Shown: piece after piece, positions 17,172 through 26,878 of the stretch
Layout of the letters: every line of letters starts with the position of its first letter
How positions within the stretch are numbered: position 1 is the first letter of the stretch
NCBI GenBank assembly: GCA_002840155.1
Contig: PGZH01000004.1
Span: 248,001 to 312,000 of the forward strand
Reading direction: 5' to 3'
DNA: 64,000 bases
From: Gammaproteobacteria bacterium HGW-Gammaproteobacteria-13
GTDB lineage: Bacteria > Pseudomonadota > Gammaproteobacteria > Pseudomonadales > Pseudomonadaceae
Notes under the pieces: generated by a model
Database searches by the model: none
What the model was told of the DNA's origin: nothing
What the model saw: the letters and a program-made list of their open reading frames with translations, nothing else
Program-made: the position numbers and the translations under genes

Positions 17172-17211
17172 ATAGTAGTCAGGGTATATGACTCAGTGAC
17201 TATAGAGTCAT
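17172..17211. promoter_or_regulatory. Possible redox-regulator site upstream of katG
   Basis: ATGACTC (17188-17194) and GAGTCAT (17205-17211) form a perfect inverted repeat, and ATAG/CTATAG elements flank it. It lies about 105-130 bases before the katG start. OxyR sites use ATAG/CTAT blocks on an 11-base rhythm; only part of that rhythm is present, so OxyR binding is possible but not shown. Confidence 0.35.
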
Positions 17212-17303
17212 CGCCGTAAAACAGCTGATAAAGTGGCGGGTGTCTGCGCCCTGTTCGCGCCGAAAAACACCGCGTTAAATCACCCCAAATGAGCGCTTGA
17301 ACC

Positions 17304-17495
17304 GTGGAAAAGACCCGCCAAACAGCAGCCGCCAGCGACGCCGAAGTGCTGGCTTATATGCAGCGTCAACTGCGCTCCGGCCGCGTGAAACCGAGCGTGC
17401 TGGTGAGCCTGACGCAAAAGGAATTCGCCGATGTCAGCCATGAGCGCATCGTGCAGTGCTTCAATCAGTTGGACTCTTCTCTACTCAAACGCTGA
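17304..17495 (+). CDS. Small hypothetical protein, 63 residues
   Basis: Starts with GTG at 17304, giving MEKTRQTAAASDAEVLAYM. It is charged and helical, with a C-terminal VSHERIVQCFNQLDSSLLKR. The layout resembles a small helix-turn-helix-sized domain, but no family is recognised. It ends 25 bases before the cupin gene and may be co-transcribed with it. The ribosome site is poor, so this call is moderate. Confidence 0.45.
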   Translation: MEKTRQTAAASDAEVLAYMQRQLRSGRVKPSVLVSLTQKEFADVSHERIVQCFNQLDSSLLKR

Positions 17496-17520
17496 GCCAG
17501 AACAGGACAAGGAGCACAGC

Positions 17521-17919
17521 ATGCCCGCCAGCCGCGTCGAGGAAATTCTGCATACGTACCTGCATGTTCAAGATGGCGGAAAAACCCAGCAGGTTGCCGT
17601 CACCGAACAGTTCTGGAGTGATATTACTGGCGGGTCCAAGCCTGAGTTGGACCAGGGCAGGTTGATGTCCGCCTTCAGCTTTTCGGCAGACTGGCCCAGT
17701 TGGGAACGCCACCCGGCTGGTGAAGAGCTGGTCATGCTACTAAGTGGCAGTGCAGTGCTACTGCTTGAAGAAGCAAACGGCGAGCGCGAGCTACTGCTGG
17801 ATATGGTTGGCAACTATGTGCTGGTGCCACAGGGTGTGTGGCACACGGCCAGAACCACACAACCCTCCACCCTACTGTTTCTTACGCCCGGCGCCGGCAC
17901 CGAACATCGCCCTGTTTGA
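17521..17919 (+). CDS. Cupin domain protein
   Basis: A 132-residue single-domain cupin. The first motif is HPAGEELVMLLSGSAVLLLE (the G-E-E-x6-G pattern) and the second is VLVPQGVWHTART with the conserved PxGxxH. These give a metal-binding beta barrel, with His and Glu side chains as likely ligands. Family members include dioxygenases, isomerases and sugar-binding proteins; none can be chosen. CAAGGAG precedes ATG at 17521; the frame runs open upstream but that start lacks support. It is convergent with the DUF1203 gene, one base apart. Confidence 0.75.
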   Translation: MPASRVEEILHTYLHVQDGGKTQQVAVTEQFWSDITGGSKPELDQGRLMSAFSFSADWPSWERHPAGEELVMLLSGSAVLLLEEANGERELLLDMVGNYVLVPQGVWHTARTTQPSTLLFLTPGAGTEHRPV

Positions 17920-17920
17920 T

Positions 17921-18421
17921 CTAGCCCTCGCTTGCCCGCTCGACCCGGCACTGGAAGCAGTTGAACTTGGAGCGGATATGCACGTAGGCCACGCTGGGGT
18001 CGCGAAGAATCTGCTGACAGACCGCTGTTAGCTCTTTGCCTGGCACCACCTGGCCGGTGTCGTAACGAATCCAGTCGTCACTGCCGTAGCCACGCACAAT
18101 CGCCGGTTCCAGAAACGCAAACCAGGCAGGCAATGTCGCCTGTTCATACCGTTCACAGGGTTGCTGATGCAGAAAGATCGGTCCAGTTTCGGCATAGGGT
18201 TGCAGCGCCGTAAAGGGCCGGTAAGCCAACACCAGTTTGGTGGCGCCGGGGGTAATCAGGTTCAAGCAGTGCCTGCAGGGATTGGCCAGGCCTTCAGCCG
18301 GGCGTTGTACGGGTAACTGGCCGTTGGCATCCAGCCCGCCCTGCCAGATATGCATGGCCTCGGCACTGGCTATGCCGCGAACGCGCAATGCAATGGGTGC
18401 TGCATCAGTGGATGGGTTCAT
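17921..18421 (-). CDS. DUF1203 domain protein
   Basis: About 166 residues. It carries the DUF1203 signature NPCRHCLNLI early on, with GATKLVLAYRPF and a C-terminal VAYVHIRSKFNCFQCRVER. The two cysteine pairs (CRHC and CFQC) could bind a metal. The function of the family is unknown. AAAGGAGCTTGGCG before ATG at 18421 fixes the start; the open frame continues to 18487 without a ribosome site. It is divergent from the small membrane protein gene at 18580. Confidence 0.75.
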   Translation of the reverse strand: MNPSTDAAPIALRVRGIASAEAMHIWQGGLDANGQLPVQRPAEGLANPCRHCLNLITPGATKLVLAYRPFTALQPYAETGPIFLHQQPCERYEQATLPAWFAFLEPAIVRGYGSDDWIRYDTGQVVPGKELTAVCQQILRDPSVAYVHIRSKFNCFQCRVERASEG

Positions 18422-18579
18422 CGCCAAGCTCCTTTGTCCGGGGTGTGCGACAGACCTTAGCCAGCTGAAATGCTGCCCGCTATGCACTTCTGGCTTTCAA
18501 ACTTCAGGGTTTTTGCTCAACGCCTGGTGCGCCGTTATGCTCGCGCAATTCCAATGCCTTTCTACAGGGAGCGTTACCT

Positions 18580-18984
18580 ATGCTTGGCAAACTGCTGGTG
18601 ACCCTTGGCATCGTGTTTTATGCCGTGGTGGTGCCGATCTTCGAGCTGAACGACTCGCATGTGTTTAACCCAAGCTGGGAGGCGCATGCGCGTTTGCATG
18701 AGGTCTGGCAGCTGGCGACCAATTGCGCGATTGGCGCGTTCTCGTTCTGGCTGGTGTGGTTTAGGGCCAACCTGCGCCTGAGCAGCCTGATGACCTTCTT
18801 CGTCACCGGCGGCTTTCTCCTGGCCTATGCCTTGCGCGGCAGCTATGGCGGCTCGATGGTGTTGTCCGATGGTTCGGAAAAAATGATCCTGGGCATCCAT
18901 CTGGGCTTGTTTGCCTATTCGCTGGCGATCATCCTTGCGCTGCTAGCCCTGTATCTGGATCGCTCAAACAGGCCTGCAACTTAA
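18580..18984 (+). CDS. Four-helix membrane protein of unknown function
   Basis: A 134-residue protein starting MLGKLLVTLGIVFYAVVVP, with four membrane helices. A short polar loop (FELNDSHVFNPSWEAHARLHE) after helix 1 contains two conserved-looking histidines. CAGGGAGCG gives a good ribosome site. It lies 74 bases upstream of dsbB on the same strand and could share its transcript. No known family can be stated. Confidence 0.6.
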   Translation: MLGKLLVTLGIVFYAVVVPIFELNDSHVFNPSWEAHARLHEVWQLATNCAIGAFSFWLVWFRANLRLSSLMTFFVTGGFLLAYALRGSYGGSMVLSDGSEKMILGIHLGLFAYSLAIILALLALYLDRSNRPAT

Positions 18985-19058
18985 ATTCGTGCCGAGTATC
19001 TGATGCCTCGGCAGAGTATCTGCCTCAGACAATGCGAACGTCCCTACCGGAGATTCAG

Positions 19059-19559
19059 ATGTCCCGCGCCACCTCAATCAAGCCTCTACTTGCCCTGATT
19101 GCCCTCGCCTGCTTTGCCATGCTCGGCGGTGCCTTGCTGCTGCAGCACCTGGCCGGTTGGGAGCCTTGCACCCTGTGTATTCAGATTCGCCTGTGGCTGC
19201 TCTGTGGTGGCGTTGTCAGCCTGTTGATTCTGGCCGCAGAAGCCCTCGGCCTGCGCTGGCTGACCCTGCCACTCTGGCCGTTACTGCTGGCCGCTGCGGG
19301 TATGGCGGTGTATGACAACACGCACCTGGTGCTGATCGAAACCGGCGTGCTGGAAAGCTCCAGTTGCTCGCCCTTCCCCTTCTATGCCTTCTACCTGCCG
19401 CTGCATGACTGGCTGCCCAGCGTATTTATGAGCGCCGGCGTGTGCGGGCAGAACGACTACAGCATCCTCGGTCTGTCGTTTACCCACTGGACCCTGCTCA
19501 GCGTCGCCCTACTCTTGGCTTTGTGTCTGTTTACTGCCTGGCGCGCTGCACGCCGCTGA
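19059..19559 (+). CDS. dsbB: Disulfide bond formation protein DsbB
   Basis: A 166-residue four-helix quinone reductase that re-oxidises DsbA. The first periplasmic loop has Cys37-T-L-Cys40 and the second has Cys103 and Cys129, the two redox pairs expected. The second loop is of normal length (SSSCSPFPFYAFYLP to AGVCGQND). ATG at 19059 follows CGGAGATTCAG; an upstream in-frame ATG at 19032 is less likely. It is separate from the dsbDEG operon 6 kb away, so the oxidising and reducing branches are controlled separately here. Confidence 0.9.
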   Translation: MSRATSIKPLLALIALACFAMLGGALLLQHLAGWEPCTLCIQIRLWLLCGGVVSLLILAAEALGLRWLTLPLWPLLLAAAGMAVYDNTHLVLIETGVLESSSCSPFPFYAFYLPLHDWLPSVFMSAGVCGQNDYSILGLSFTHWTLLSVALLLALCLFTAWRAARR

Positions 19560-19583
19560 TCCGCCGATAGCACTTCCCCCGCA

Positions 19584-19610
19584 GGTGGCGGTAAAACGCC
19601 ACCCACGCCA
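19584..19610 (+). terminator. Hairpin after dsbB
   Basis: GGTGGCG (19584-19590) pairs with CGCCACC (19597-19603) across a 6-base loop, 24 bases after the dsbB stop. There is no clean T-run directly after it, so termination is only suggested. Confidence 0.4.
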
Positions 19611-19681
19611 TCAATAAGCGGTTTTTTGCCGATTTTTGCGCATAAATGGCGATTTCTCGCCAGCCGCTGTGCGTTCGATCA

Positions 19682-19698
19682 CGGCCACTTTGTGGCCG
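19682..19698. promoter_or_regulatory. Palindrome upstream of sigma-54 promoter
   Basis: CGGCCAC, TTT, GTGGCCG is a perfect palindrome starting about 45 bases before the -24 element at 19727. Its position would suit an enhancer-binding activator such as DctD, but I know of no match to a defined DctD site. Confidence 0.35.
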
Positions 19699-19726
19699 CT
19701 CAAGCCCTGCAGCCGTTTTGCCACTC

Positions 19727-20880
<1,154 letters not shown>

Positions 20881-20952
20881 GACGTGCGCCATCGCACTCC
20901 ACGTCCTCACCAAGTGCAGTAACCTGCGCGCCGCTCTAACTAGCCCCTCGCC

Positions 20953-20977
20953 CATCCCTGGTTGATCACCAGGGATG
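20953..20977 (+). terminator. Hairpin between the two TRAP binding-protein genes
   Basis: CATCCCTGGT pairs perfectly with ACCAGGGATG across a 5-base loop, 73 bases after the stop of copy 1. There is no T-run, so it may attenuate transcription or protect the upstream mRNA end rather than fully terminate. Confidence 0.45.
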
Positions 20978-21061
20978 CCGGCAAAAAGCCGCTACGCTTT
21001 AACCTGGGTTTAAACCCCGACTATTCAAGACTGCTCGCCTGCCTCAACCAAGGACTCACCT

Positions 21062-22069
21062 ATGTTCAAGTCGATTGCTGTTATAGCCGTTGGCACCCTG
21101 CTGTTCAGTGCATTCAACCTCTGCAACGCTCAAGAACAGGAGCCCATCCTGATCAAGTTTGCCCATGTCGCCGATGAGCACACGCCCAAGGGCCAGGGCG
21201 CACTGCTGTTCAAACAGCTGGTCGATCAACGCCTGGCAGGCAAGGTCAACGTCGAGGTTTACCCGACATCCAGCCTATTTGGCGATGACAACGAATTGCA
21301 GGCATTGGCTAACAACGAGGTGCAATTGCTGGCGCCGTCGCTGGCCAAGTTCGAGAAATACACCAAACAACTGCAAGTATTCGACCTGCCCTTCCTGTTC
21401 GATGATCTGGAAGCCGTAACGCGCTTCCAGAAACGCGCCAAGGGCCGCCAATTGCTGAGCTCCATGGAGGCGCACAACATCATTGGTCTGGCGTATTGGC
21501 ATAACGGCATGAAGCAGCTCTCGGCAACCAAAGCGCTGCAAGTGCCCAGTGATGCGGCGGGTTTGAAGTTCCGTATTCAGCCCTCCAGCGTGCTGGAAGC
21601 GCAGTTCTATCAGATCGGTGCGACGCCACTGGCCATGCCTTTTGCCGAAGTCTTCGACGCGCTGCAGAGCGGCAAGGTGCAGGGCACCGAGAATGCCTGG
21701 TCAAACATCTACACCAAGCAGTTGCACACCCTGCAGCCGTTTATCACCGAGACCAACCACGGTGCGCTCGACTATATGCTGGTCAGTAACCAGCGTTTCT
21801 GGTTTTCCATTCCTCACCATATCCGCAGTGAGCTGGAAGCCATCATTGATGAAGTGAGTTTTGAGGTGAACCGCCAATCCGAGGCCGCCAATCGCGCTGA
21901 TCGTCAGCGTATCGAGGCGTCGGGCAGCAGCCAGATCATCAGCCTCAGCGACGAACAACGCGCCGCCTGGCGCGCCGCCATGCAACCGGTTTGGCAGCAG
22001 TTTGAAGCCGACATCGGTGCAGACATCCTCAAAGCCGCGCAAACGGTTAACCGCAAAAACCGCGAATAG
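21062..22069 (+). CDS. TRAP transporter substrate-binding protein, DctP family (copy 2)
   Basis: A 335-residue paralogue of the preceding gene, with long identical stretches such as [20 protein letters not shown] and [15 protein letters not shown]. It has a signal peptide ending near NAQEQEP. Differences cluster in the first 90 residues, in positions such as AENP versus TENA near the binding site, and at the C-terminus. This is clearly a tandem duplication that has since diverged. It has its own 181-bp upstream space with a hairpin and no evident sigma-54 match. No permease gene follows; the operon ends at the hairpin 22086-22118. Confidence 0.88.
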   Translation: MFKSIAVIAVGTLLFSAFNLCNAQEQEPILIKFAHVADEHTPKGQGALLFKQLVDQRLAGKVNVEVYPTSSLFGDDNELQALANNEVQLLAPSLAKFEKYTKQLQVFDLPFLFDDLEAVTRFQKRAKGRQLLSSMEAHNIIGLAYWHNGMKQLSATKALQVPSDAAGLKFRIQPSSVLEAQFYQIGATPLAMPFAEVFDALQSGKVQGTENAWSNIYTKQLHTLQPFITETNHGALDYMLVSNQRFWFSIPHHIRSELEAIIDEVSFEVNRQSEAANRADRQRIEASGSSQIISLSDEQRAAWRAAMQPVWQQFEADIGADILKAAQTVNRKNRE

Positions 22070-22085
22070 CACTCCCTGAGCCTTG

Positions 22086-22118
22086 AGCGTCAATACGGCG
22101 GTAGTCCGTACTGACGCT
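22086..22118. terminator. Bidirectional terminator between TRAP and mux operons
   Basis: AGCGTCAATACGG (22086-22098) pairs with CCGTACTGACGCT (22106-22118), one mismatch in 13, across a 7-base loop. It lies between convergent stops at 22069 and 22127. T-runs are weak on both sides (GGCTTGTTT to the right). Confidence 0.6.
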
Positions 22119-22126
22119 TGGCTTGT

Positions 22127-23578
22127 TTAGCGGTCTTCTTGCTTTTGCTCTTGCCCCTCTAAATCACCCTGCCAACCACCACCCAACGCAGCGATCAACT
22201 GCACGCTGGCGGTCAAACGGCTGCCCAGCAGGCTGAGATTGCTGCGTTCGTTGTTCAGCGCCGTGGCCTGCACGCTGACCACGCTGTTGAAGTCCACGGT
22301 GCCGGCGCGGTACTGGTTTTCGATCAGGCGCAGGGATTCGCGGGCGGCGTCCAGCGCTTCCTGCTGGATCACGGCTTCCTGCTGTAGTACGCGCAGTTGC
22401 ACCAGGTAGTCCTCAACCTCACGGAAGCTGTCGAGCACCGACTGGCGGTATTGCGCCACGGTCTGGTCGTAGGCTGCTTCGCTGCGTTCCAGCTCGGCGC
22501 TGCGCGCGCCGCCATCGAACAGGGTCAGTGCCAGCTGCGGGCCGAGGGACCAGAAGCGGTTGGGCAGATCAATCCAGTCGGCAAAGCTGCTGCCACGGTA
22601 GCCGCCGCTGGCGGAGAGGGTCAGATCTGGGTACCAGGCGGCTTCGGCGACGCCGATCTCGGCGTTGGCGGCGATCACCCGGCGCTCGGCAGCGGCCACA
22701 TCCGGACGGCGTTCCAGCAGTTGCGACGGCAGCGCCACGGGGATTTCTGGCAGCGCAGGAAGTTGTTCACGAGCTGCAATGCTGAGCTCGCTGGGCGGTA
22801 CGCCGACCAATACGGCAATCGCATGTTCCAGCTGAGCGCGCTGCCACTTCAGGTCAATGGCCTGAGCCTGGGTGCTTTTCAGCTGGGTCAGCGCCTGGCT
22901 GACATCGGATTTCGGCACGATGCCGGCGTTGTACTGGTTTTCCGTGAGTTTCAGCGAACGCGCATAAGCTGCGACTGTGGCATCGAGCAGGCGCTGCTGA
23001 TCATCCAGCACACGCAGTTGTAGGTAGTTCTGCACCAGTTCGGCCTGCAGGCTGAGTTTTAGCGCGGCGAGATCCGCGGCGCTGGCATCAAAACCTGCGC
23101 GGCTGGATTCCAGCGAGCGGCGCAGCTTGCCCCAGATATCCAGCTCCCAGGCGGCATTCAGGCTGAGGTTATAGCTCTTGCTGATATCGCCCGTGCTGCT
23201 CGTGGTGCTGCTGGTATTGGCACCGCTGCCCTGACTGCTGCGGGTAGCTCCGGCGCTGCTCGACAGGCTCGGGTAGAACGCTGCTCGCGCACCGTGCACC
23301 AGGGCGCGGGCCTGGCGATATTGCGCCTCGCTGGCGGCGAGGTTCTGGTTGGAGATATTCAGTCGTTCGACCAGGGCATTCAGCTCTGCATCGCCATACA
23401 ACTGCCACCAGCTGCCACGCTCCAGCACATCGCCGGGCTTGGCCTGGGTCCAGCCTTCGATCTGTTTGAACTGCGCCGGGGTTTGCAGCTGCGGGCGCTG
23501 GTAATCCGGGCCGATGGCGCAGGCGCTTAGAACCAGGCTGAGCGCCAATAAATTAGGTAAGGCAACTAGGGCTTTCAT
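22127..23578 (-). CDS. opmB: Outer-membrane efflux lipoprotein OpmB
   Basis: A 483-residue TolC/NodT-family outer-membrane factor. The lipobox LSAC places the acylated cysteine at residue 20, followed by AIGPDYQRP, the usual start of the mature protein. Two repeated halves carry long coiled-coil regions and barrel strands. It is the outer channel for the MuxABC pump. The ATG overlaps the muxC stop by 4 bases. The last residues (GQEQKQEDR) form a charged tail. Gene order muxA-muxB-muxC-opmB matches P. aeruginosa, which supports the name. Confidence 0.88.
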   Translation of the reverse strand: MKALVALPNLLALSLVLSACAIGPDYQRPQLQTPAQFKQIEGWTQAKPGDVLERGSWWQLYGDAELNALVERLNISNQNLAASEAQYRQARALVHGARAAFYPSLSSSAGATRSSQGSGANTSSTTSSTGDISKSYNLSLNAAWELDIWGKLRRSLESSRAGFDASAADLAALKLSLQAELVQNYLQLRVLDDQQRLLDATVAAYARSLKLTENQYNAGIVPKSDVSQALTQLKSTQAQAIDLKWQRAQLEHAIAVLVGVPPSELSIAAREQLPALPEIPVALPSQLLERRPDVAAAERRVIAANAEIGVAEAAWYPDLTLSASGGYRGSSFADWIDLPNRFWSLGPQLALTLFDGGARSAELERSEAAYDQTVAQYRQSVLDSFREVEDYLVQLRVLQQEAVIQQEALDAARESLRLIENQYRAGTVDFNSVVSVQATALNNERSNLSLLGSRLTASVQLIAALGGGWQGDLEGQEQKQEDR

Positions 23579-26500
23579 AACGGGGTTTCCAGAGCAGCGT
23601 CAGTGCGCACACCGCGCCAGCGGTTGACCCGGTGGCGCAGGCGGTCGAAATACAGGTAGATCACCGGTGTGGTGTAAAGGGTCAGCAGTTGGCTCAGCAC
23701 CAGCCCGCCGACGATGGTGATGCCCAGCGGCTGGCGCATTTCCGAGCCTTCGGCGCTGCTCAGCATCAGCGGCAATGCGCCGAGAATCGCCGCCAGGGTG
23801 GTCATCATGATCGGCCTGAAACGTAGCAGGCAGGCCTGGCGGATCGACTCCTCCGGGCTCAGGTGTTGTTGGCGTTCCAGCTGCAGGGCCAGGTCGATCA
23901 TCAGAATGGCGTTCTTCTTGACGATACCGATCAGCAAAAACAAACCGAGCAACGAGATCAGGCTGAATTCGATGCTCATCAGCTGCAACGCCAGCAGCGC
24001 GCCGACCCCGGCCGAAGGCAAGGTGGAGAGAATAGTCAGCGGGTGGATATAGCTCTCGTAGAGCACGCCGAGCACGATATACACCACCACCAGGGCCAGC
24101 AGGATCATCCACGGCTGGTTCTGCTGGGTTTGTTTAAAGGCCCCGCCGGTGCCGCCCATCATGCCTTGCACCTCGGTGGGCAAACCGATCCGGGCAATAG
24201 CGTTGTCGATGGCCTGGCTGGCCTGATCCAGGCTGACGCCTTCGGCCAGGGAAAAACCGATGTTTTCTGCGGCGAACTGGCCCTGGTGGTGGACGCGGTC
24301 CTCTTCCAGGCTGCGCTCCCAACGGGCGAAGCTGGACAGCGGCACCCGCGCGCCCTCGGCGGTAATCAACTGAATCTGGTCGAGGGTTTCCGGGTACTGG
24401 GCGAACTGCGGGTTGATCTCCATCACCACGCTGTACTGATTCAGGCTGTCGTAGATGGTCGACACCTGGCGCTGGCTAAAGGCGTTATTCAGTACTGCGG
24501 TGATCATGTTCATGTCCACGCCCAGGCGTTTGGCCATATCGCGGTCAACCACCAGGCGAATCTGCTGGGTGCCTTCGGCTTCCTTGGCGTCGATATCGGT
24601 CAGTTCCGGCAAGGCCCGCAGCGCCTCACGCACCGGCGGCAGCCACTTGCGCAACTCGTCCAGGTCGCCGGACAGCAACATGTATTCGGTTTCCGAGCTG
24701 CGCCCTTCCCGCCCACCGATCTGCAGGTCTTGGTCGGGCATCAGAAACATCCGCCCGCCGGGCACTTTCGGCACCGAATGGCGCAGGCGGTTGATCACCT
24801 CCTGGGAGCTGACCTTGCGCTCGGCGACCGGTTTGAGGCGCACGATCATAAAGGCGTTGTTGATCCCGCCGCTGCCGCCGATAAACCCGGCCACACTCTC
24901 CACCGCAGGGTCGGCCAGCACCGCGCGGCGGAAGATTTCCATCTTCGGCTGCATAACCTGAAACGACAGGCCGTTGTCGCCACGGATCATGCCCACCAGT
25001 TGACCGGTGTCCTGCTGCGGCATAAAGGTCTTCGGCACGCTGACAAACAGAAAGATATTCAGGGCGATGGTCGCCAGCAGGCTAAACAACATCAACAGCG
25101 AATGGCGCAGCGCCCAGTCCAGACCACGCGCGTAAAACGCCAGCACGCGCGTCTGCACCGCCCCGCCCCAACGTTGCATGGCGCTGGGCTGGTGCTCGGC
25201 GGTTTCAGACTTGAGCCAACGCGCGCAGAGCATGGGCGTCAGGGTCAACGACACCAGCAGGGAAATCACGATGGCCACCGCCAGGGTGATAGAGAACTCG
25301 CGGAACAGCCGCTCGACGATGCCGCCCATAAACAGGATCGAGATAAACACCGCGACCAGCGACAGGTTCATCGCTAGCAAGGTGAAGCCCACCTCGCGCG
25401 CGCCCTTGAACGCCGCCGCCATGGGTGTTTCGCCGGCCTCGATATGCCGCGAGATGTTTTCCAAAACGACTATGGCGTCGTCCACCACCAGACCGGTGGC
25501 GATAATCAGCGCCATCAGCGACAGGTTGTTCAGGGAGAAATCCAGCAGGTACATCACCGCAAAGGTGCCGACCAGTGACACCGGCACGGCCAGCGCTGGA
25601 ATCAGCGCCGCGCGCCAACGGCCGAGAAAGGCGAACACCACCAGAATCACCAGCACCACGGCGATCAGCAGGGTTTGCTCGGCCTCGTGCAGGGTGGCGC
25701 GGATCACTGGCGAGCGGTCCATCGCCACTTCCAGCTCAATGCTGGCGGGGATCACCGCACGCAAGGACGGCAATTGCTCGCGAATGCCAGCGATGGTTTC
25801 GATGATATTGGCCCCGGTCTGGCGGTTGATCACCAGCAGCACGGCTTGCTCATCGTTGAAGAAACCGCTGTTGTAGCGGTCCTCAACGCCATCGGTGACG
25901 CTCGCGACATCACCGAGGCGCACCGCTGCGCCATCCTGGTAGCGAATGATCAGCGGCAGGTAATCGGCGGCTTTCTCCAGCTGATCGCTGGCCTGCACCT
26001 GCCAGTGCCGCTCGGCATCTTCCACTGCGCCTTTCGGCCGTTTGGCATTGGCTGCGCTGATGCTCTGACGCACTTCATCCAGGGCGATGCCGTACTGATC
26101 GAGCAGACGCGGCTCCAGCGCCACACGTACGGCGGGCAGCGAGCTGCCGCCAATCTGCACTTCACCGACGCCGGTGACCTGGGCCAGCTTCTGCGCCAGA
26201 ATGGTCGAGGCTACGTCGTACAGCTGACCCTTGTTGAGCACGTCGCTGGTCAGCGACAGCACCATGATCGGCGCCTGCGACGGGTTGACCTTGCGGTAGG
26301 TCGGCATGCTGCGCATACCACTGGGCAATAGCTCGCGCGAAGCATTGATCGCCGCCTGCACCTCACGGGCGGCGGCGTTGATATCACGATCCAGATCGAA
26401 CTGCAGCATGATCCGCGTGCTGCCCTGGCTGCTGCGGCTGTTCATCTGGCTGATGCCGGCGATTGTGCCGAGCGAGCGCTCCAGCGGCGTGGCCACGCTG

Positions 26501-26682
26501 GAGGCCATGATCTGCGGGCTGGCCCCCGGCAGGCTGGCCTGCACGGTAATCGTAGGGAAATCCATCTGCGGCAGCGGCGCCACCGGCAGCAGGCCGAAGC
26601 TGACGCCGCCGAGCAGCAGAATCGCCAGGCTCAGCAGCAGGGTTGCCACCGGCCGGCGGATAAAGGGCGCGGAGAGGTTCAT
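23575..26682 (-). CDS. muxC: RND efflux permease MuxC
   Basis: A 1035-residue RND pump protein with 12 membrane helices and two large periplasmic loops. TM4 has the proton-relay pair in GLVVDDAIVVLEN, and TM1 is preceded by FIRRPVATLLL. It is of the MdtC/MuxC type, which works as a heteromultimer with MuxB. The start is ATG at 26682 (MNLSAPFIRRP); the frame opens upstream to 26730 but RND proteins begin at this point. It is separated from muxB by 196 bp carrying REP sequences, whereas the other operon joints overlap. In P. aeruginosa the pump exports novobiocin, aztreonam, macrolides and tetracycline among others. Confidence 0.9.
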   Translation of the reverse strand: MNLSAPFIRRPVATLLLSLAILLLGGVSFGLLPVAPLPQMDFPTITVQASLPGASPQIMASSVATPLERSLGTIAGISQMNSRSSQGSTRIMLQFDLDRDINAAAREVQAAINASRELLPSGMRSMPTYRKVNPSQAPIMVLSLTSDVLNKGQLYDVASTILAQKLAQVTGVGEVQIGGSSLPAVRVALEPRLLDQYGIALDEVRQSISAANAKRPKGAVEDAERHWQVQASDQLEKAADYLPLIIRYQDGAAVRLGDVASVTDGVEDRYNSGFFNDEQAVLLVINRQTGANIIETIAGIREQLPSLRAVIPASIELEVAMDRSPVIRATLHEAEQTLLIAVVLVILVVFAFLGRWRAALIPALAVPVSLVGTFAVMYLLDFSLNNLSLMALIIATGLVVDDAIVVLENISRHIEAGETPMAAAFKGAREVGFTLLAMNLSLVAVFISILFMGGIVERLFREFSITLAVAIVISLLVSLTLTPMLCARWLKSETAEHQPSAMQRWGGAVQTRVLAFYARGLDWALRHSLLMLFSLLATIALNIFLFVSVPKTFMPQQDTGQLVGMIRGDNGLSFQVMQPKMEIFRRAVLADPAVESVAGFIGGSGGINNAFMIVRLKPVAERKVSSQEVINRLRHSVPKVPGGRMFLMPDQDLQIGGREGRSSETEYMLLSGDLDELRKWLPPVREALRALPELTDIDAKEAEGTQQIRLVVDRDMAKRLGVDMNMITAVLNNAFSQRQVSTIYDSLNQYSVVMEINPQFAQYPETLDQIQLITAEGARVPLSSFARWERSLEEDRVHHQGQFAAENIGFSLAEGVSLDQASQAIDNAIARIGLPTEVQGMMGGTGGAFKQTQQNQPWMILLALVVVYIVLGVLYESYIHPLTILSTLPSAGVGALLALQLMSIEFSLISLLGLFLLIGIVKKNAILMIDLALQLERQQHLSPEESIRQACLLRFRPIMMTTLAAILGALPLMLSSAEGSEMRQPLGITIVGGLVLSQLLTLYTTPVIYLYFDRLRHRVNRWRGVRTDAALETPL

Positions 26683-26736
26683 GCCACAGCCCCTGTAAGA
26701 GCCTGTTCGCTTAAGCTCGCGGAGTGGCATTTTTTT

Positions 26737-26873
26737 GTAGCCCGGATGAAATCCGGGAGAAAGTTTAACGGGTGATACCGCTCCCGGATTGCATCCGGGC
26801 TACGCTTCGGCGCTTTGCTTGCGATTAAAGCATCGCCAGGACGCCGGGCCGCAGCAAGCTGGCTCCTACACAA
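26737..26873. repeat. REP elements between muxB and muxC
   Basis: Two facing copies of the GTAGCCCGGAT repeat (26737-26759 and 26781-26803) form a large hairpin. A different REP-like sequence follows at about 26840-26873, reading GTGTAGGAGCCAGCTTGCTG on the minus strand. The two repeat families sit side by side inside an operon, possibly from successive insertions. Confidence 0.75.
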
Positions 26874-26878
26874 AACCC

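Noticed and set aside
20881-21061. Second sigma-54 promoter before TRAP copy 2
   Set aside because: No TGGCA-type block with correct spacing to TTGC was found.
23863-25377. Long plus-strand open frame (504 codons) opposite muxC
   Set aside because: Rich in His, Gln and Arg with no family-like pattern; it mirrors the codon structure of the highly conserved RND gene on the other strand, as usual in high-GC DNA.
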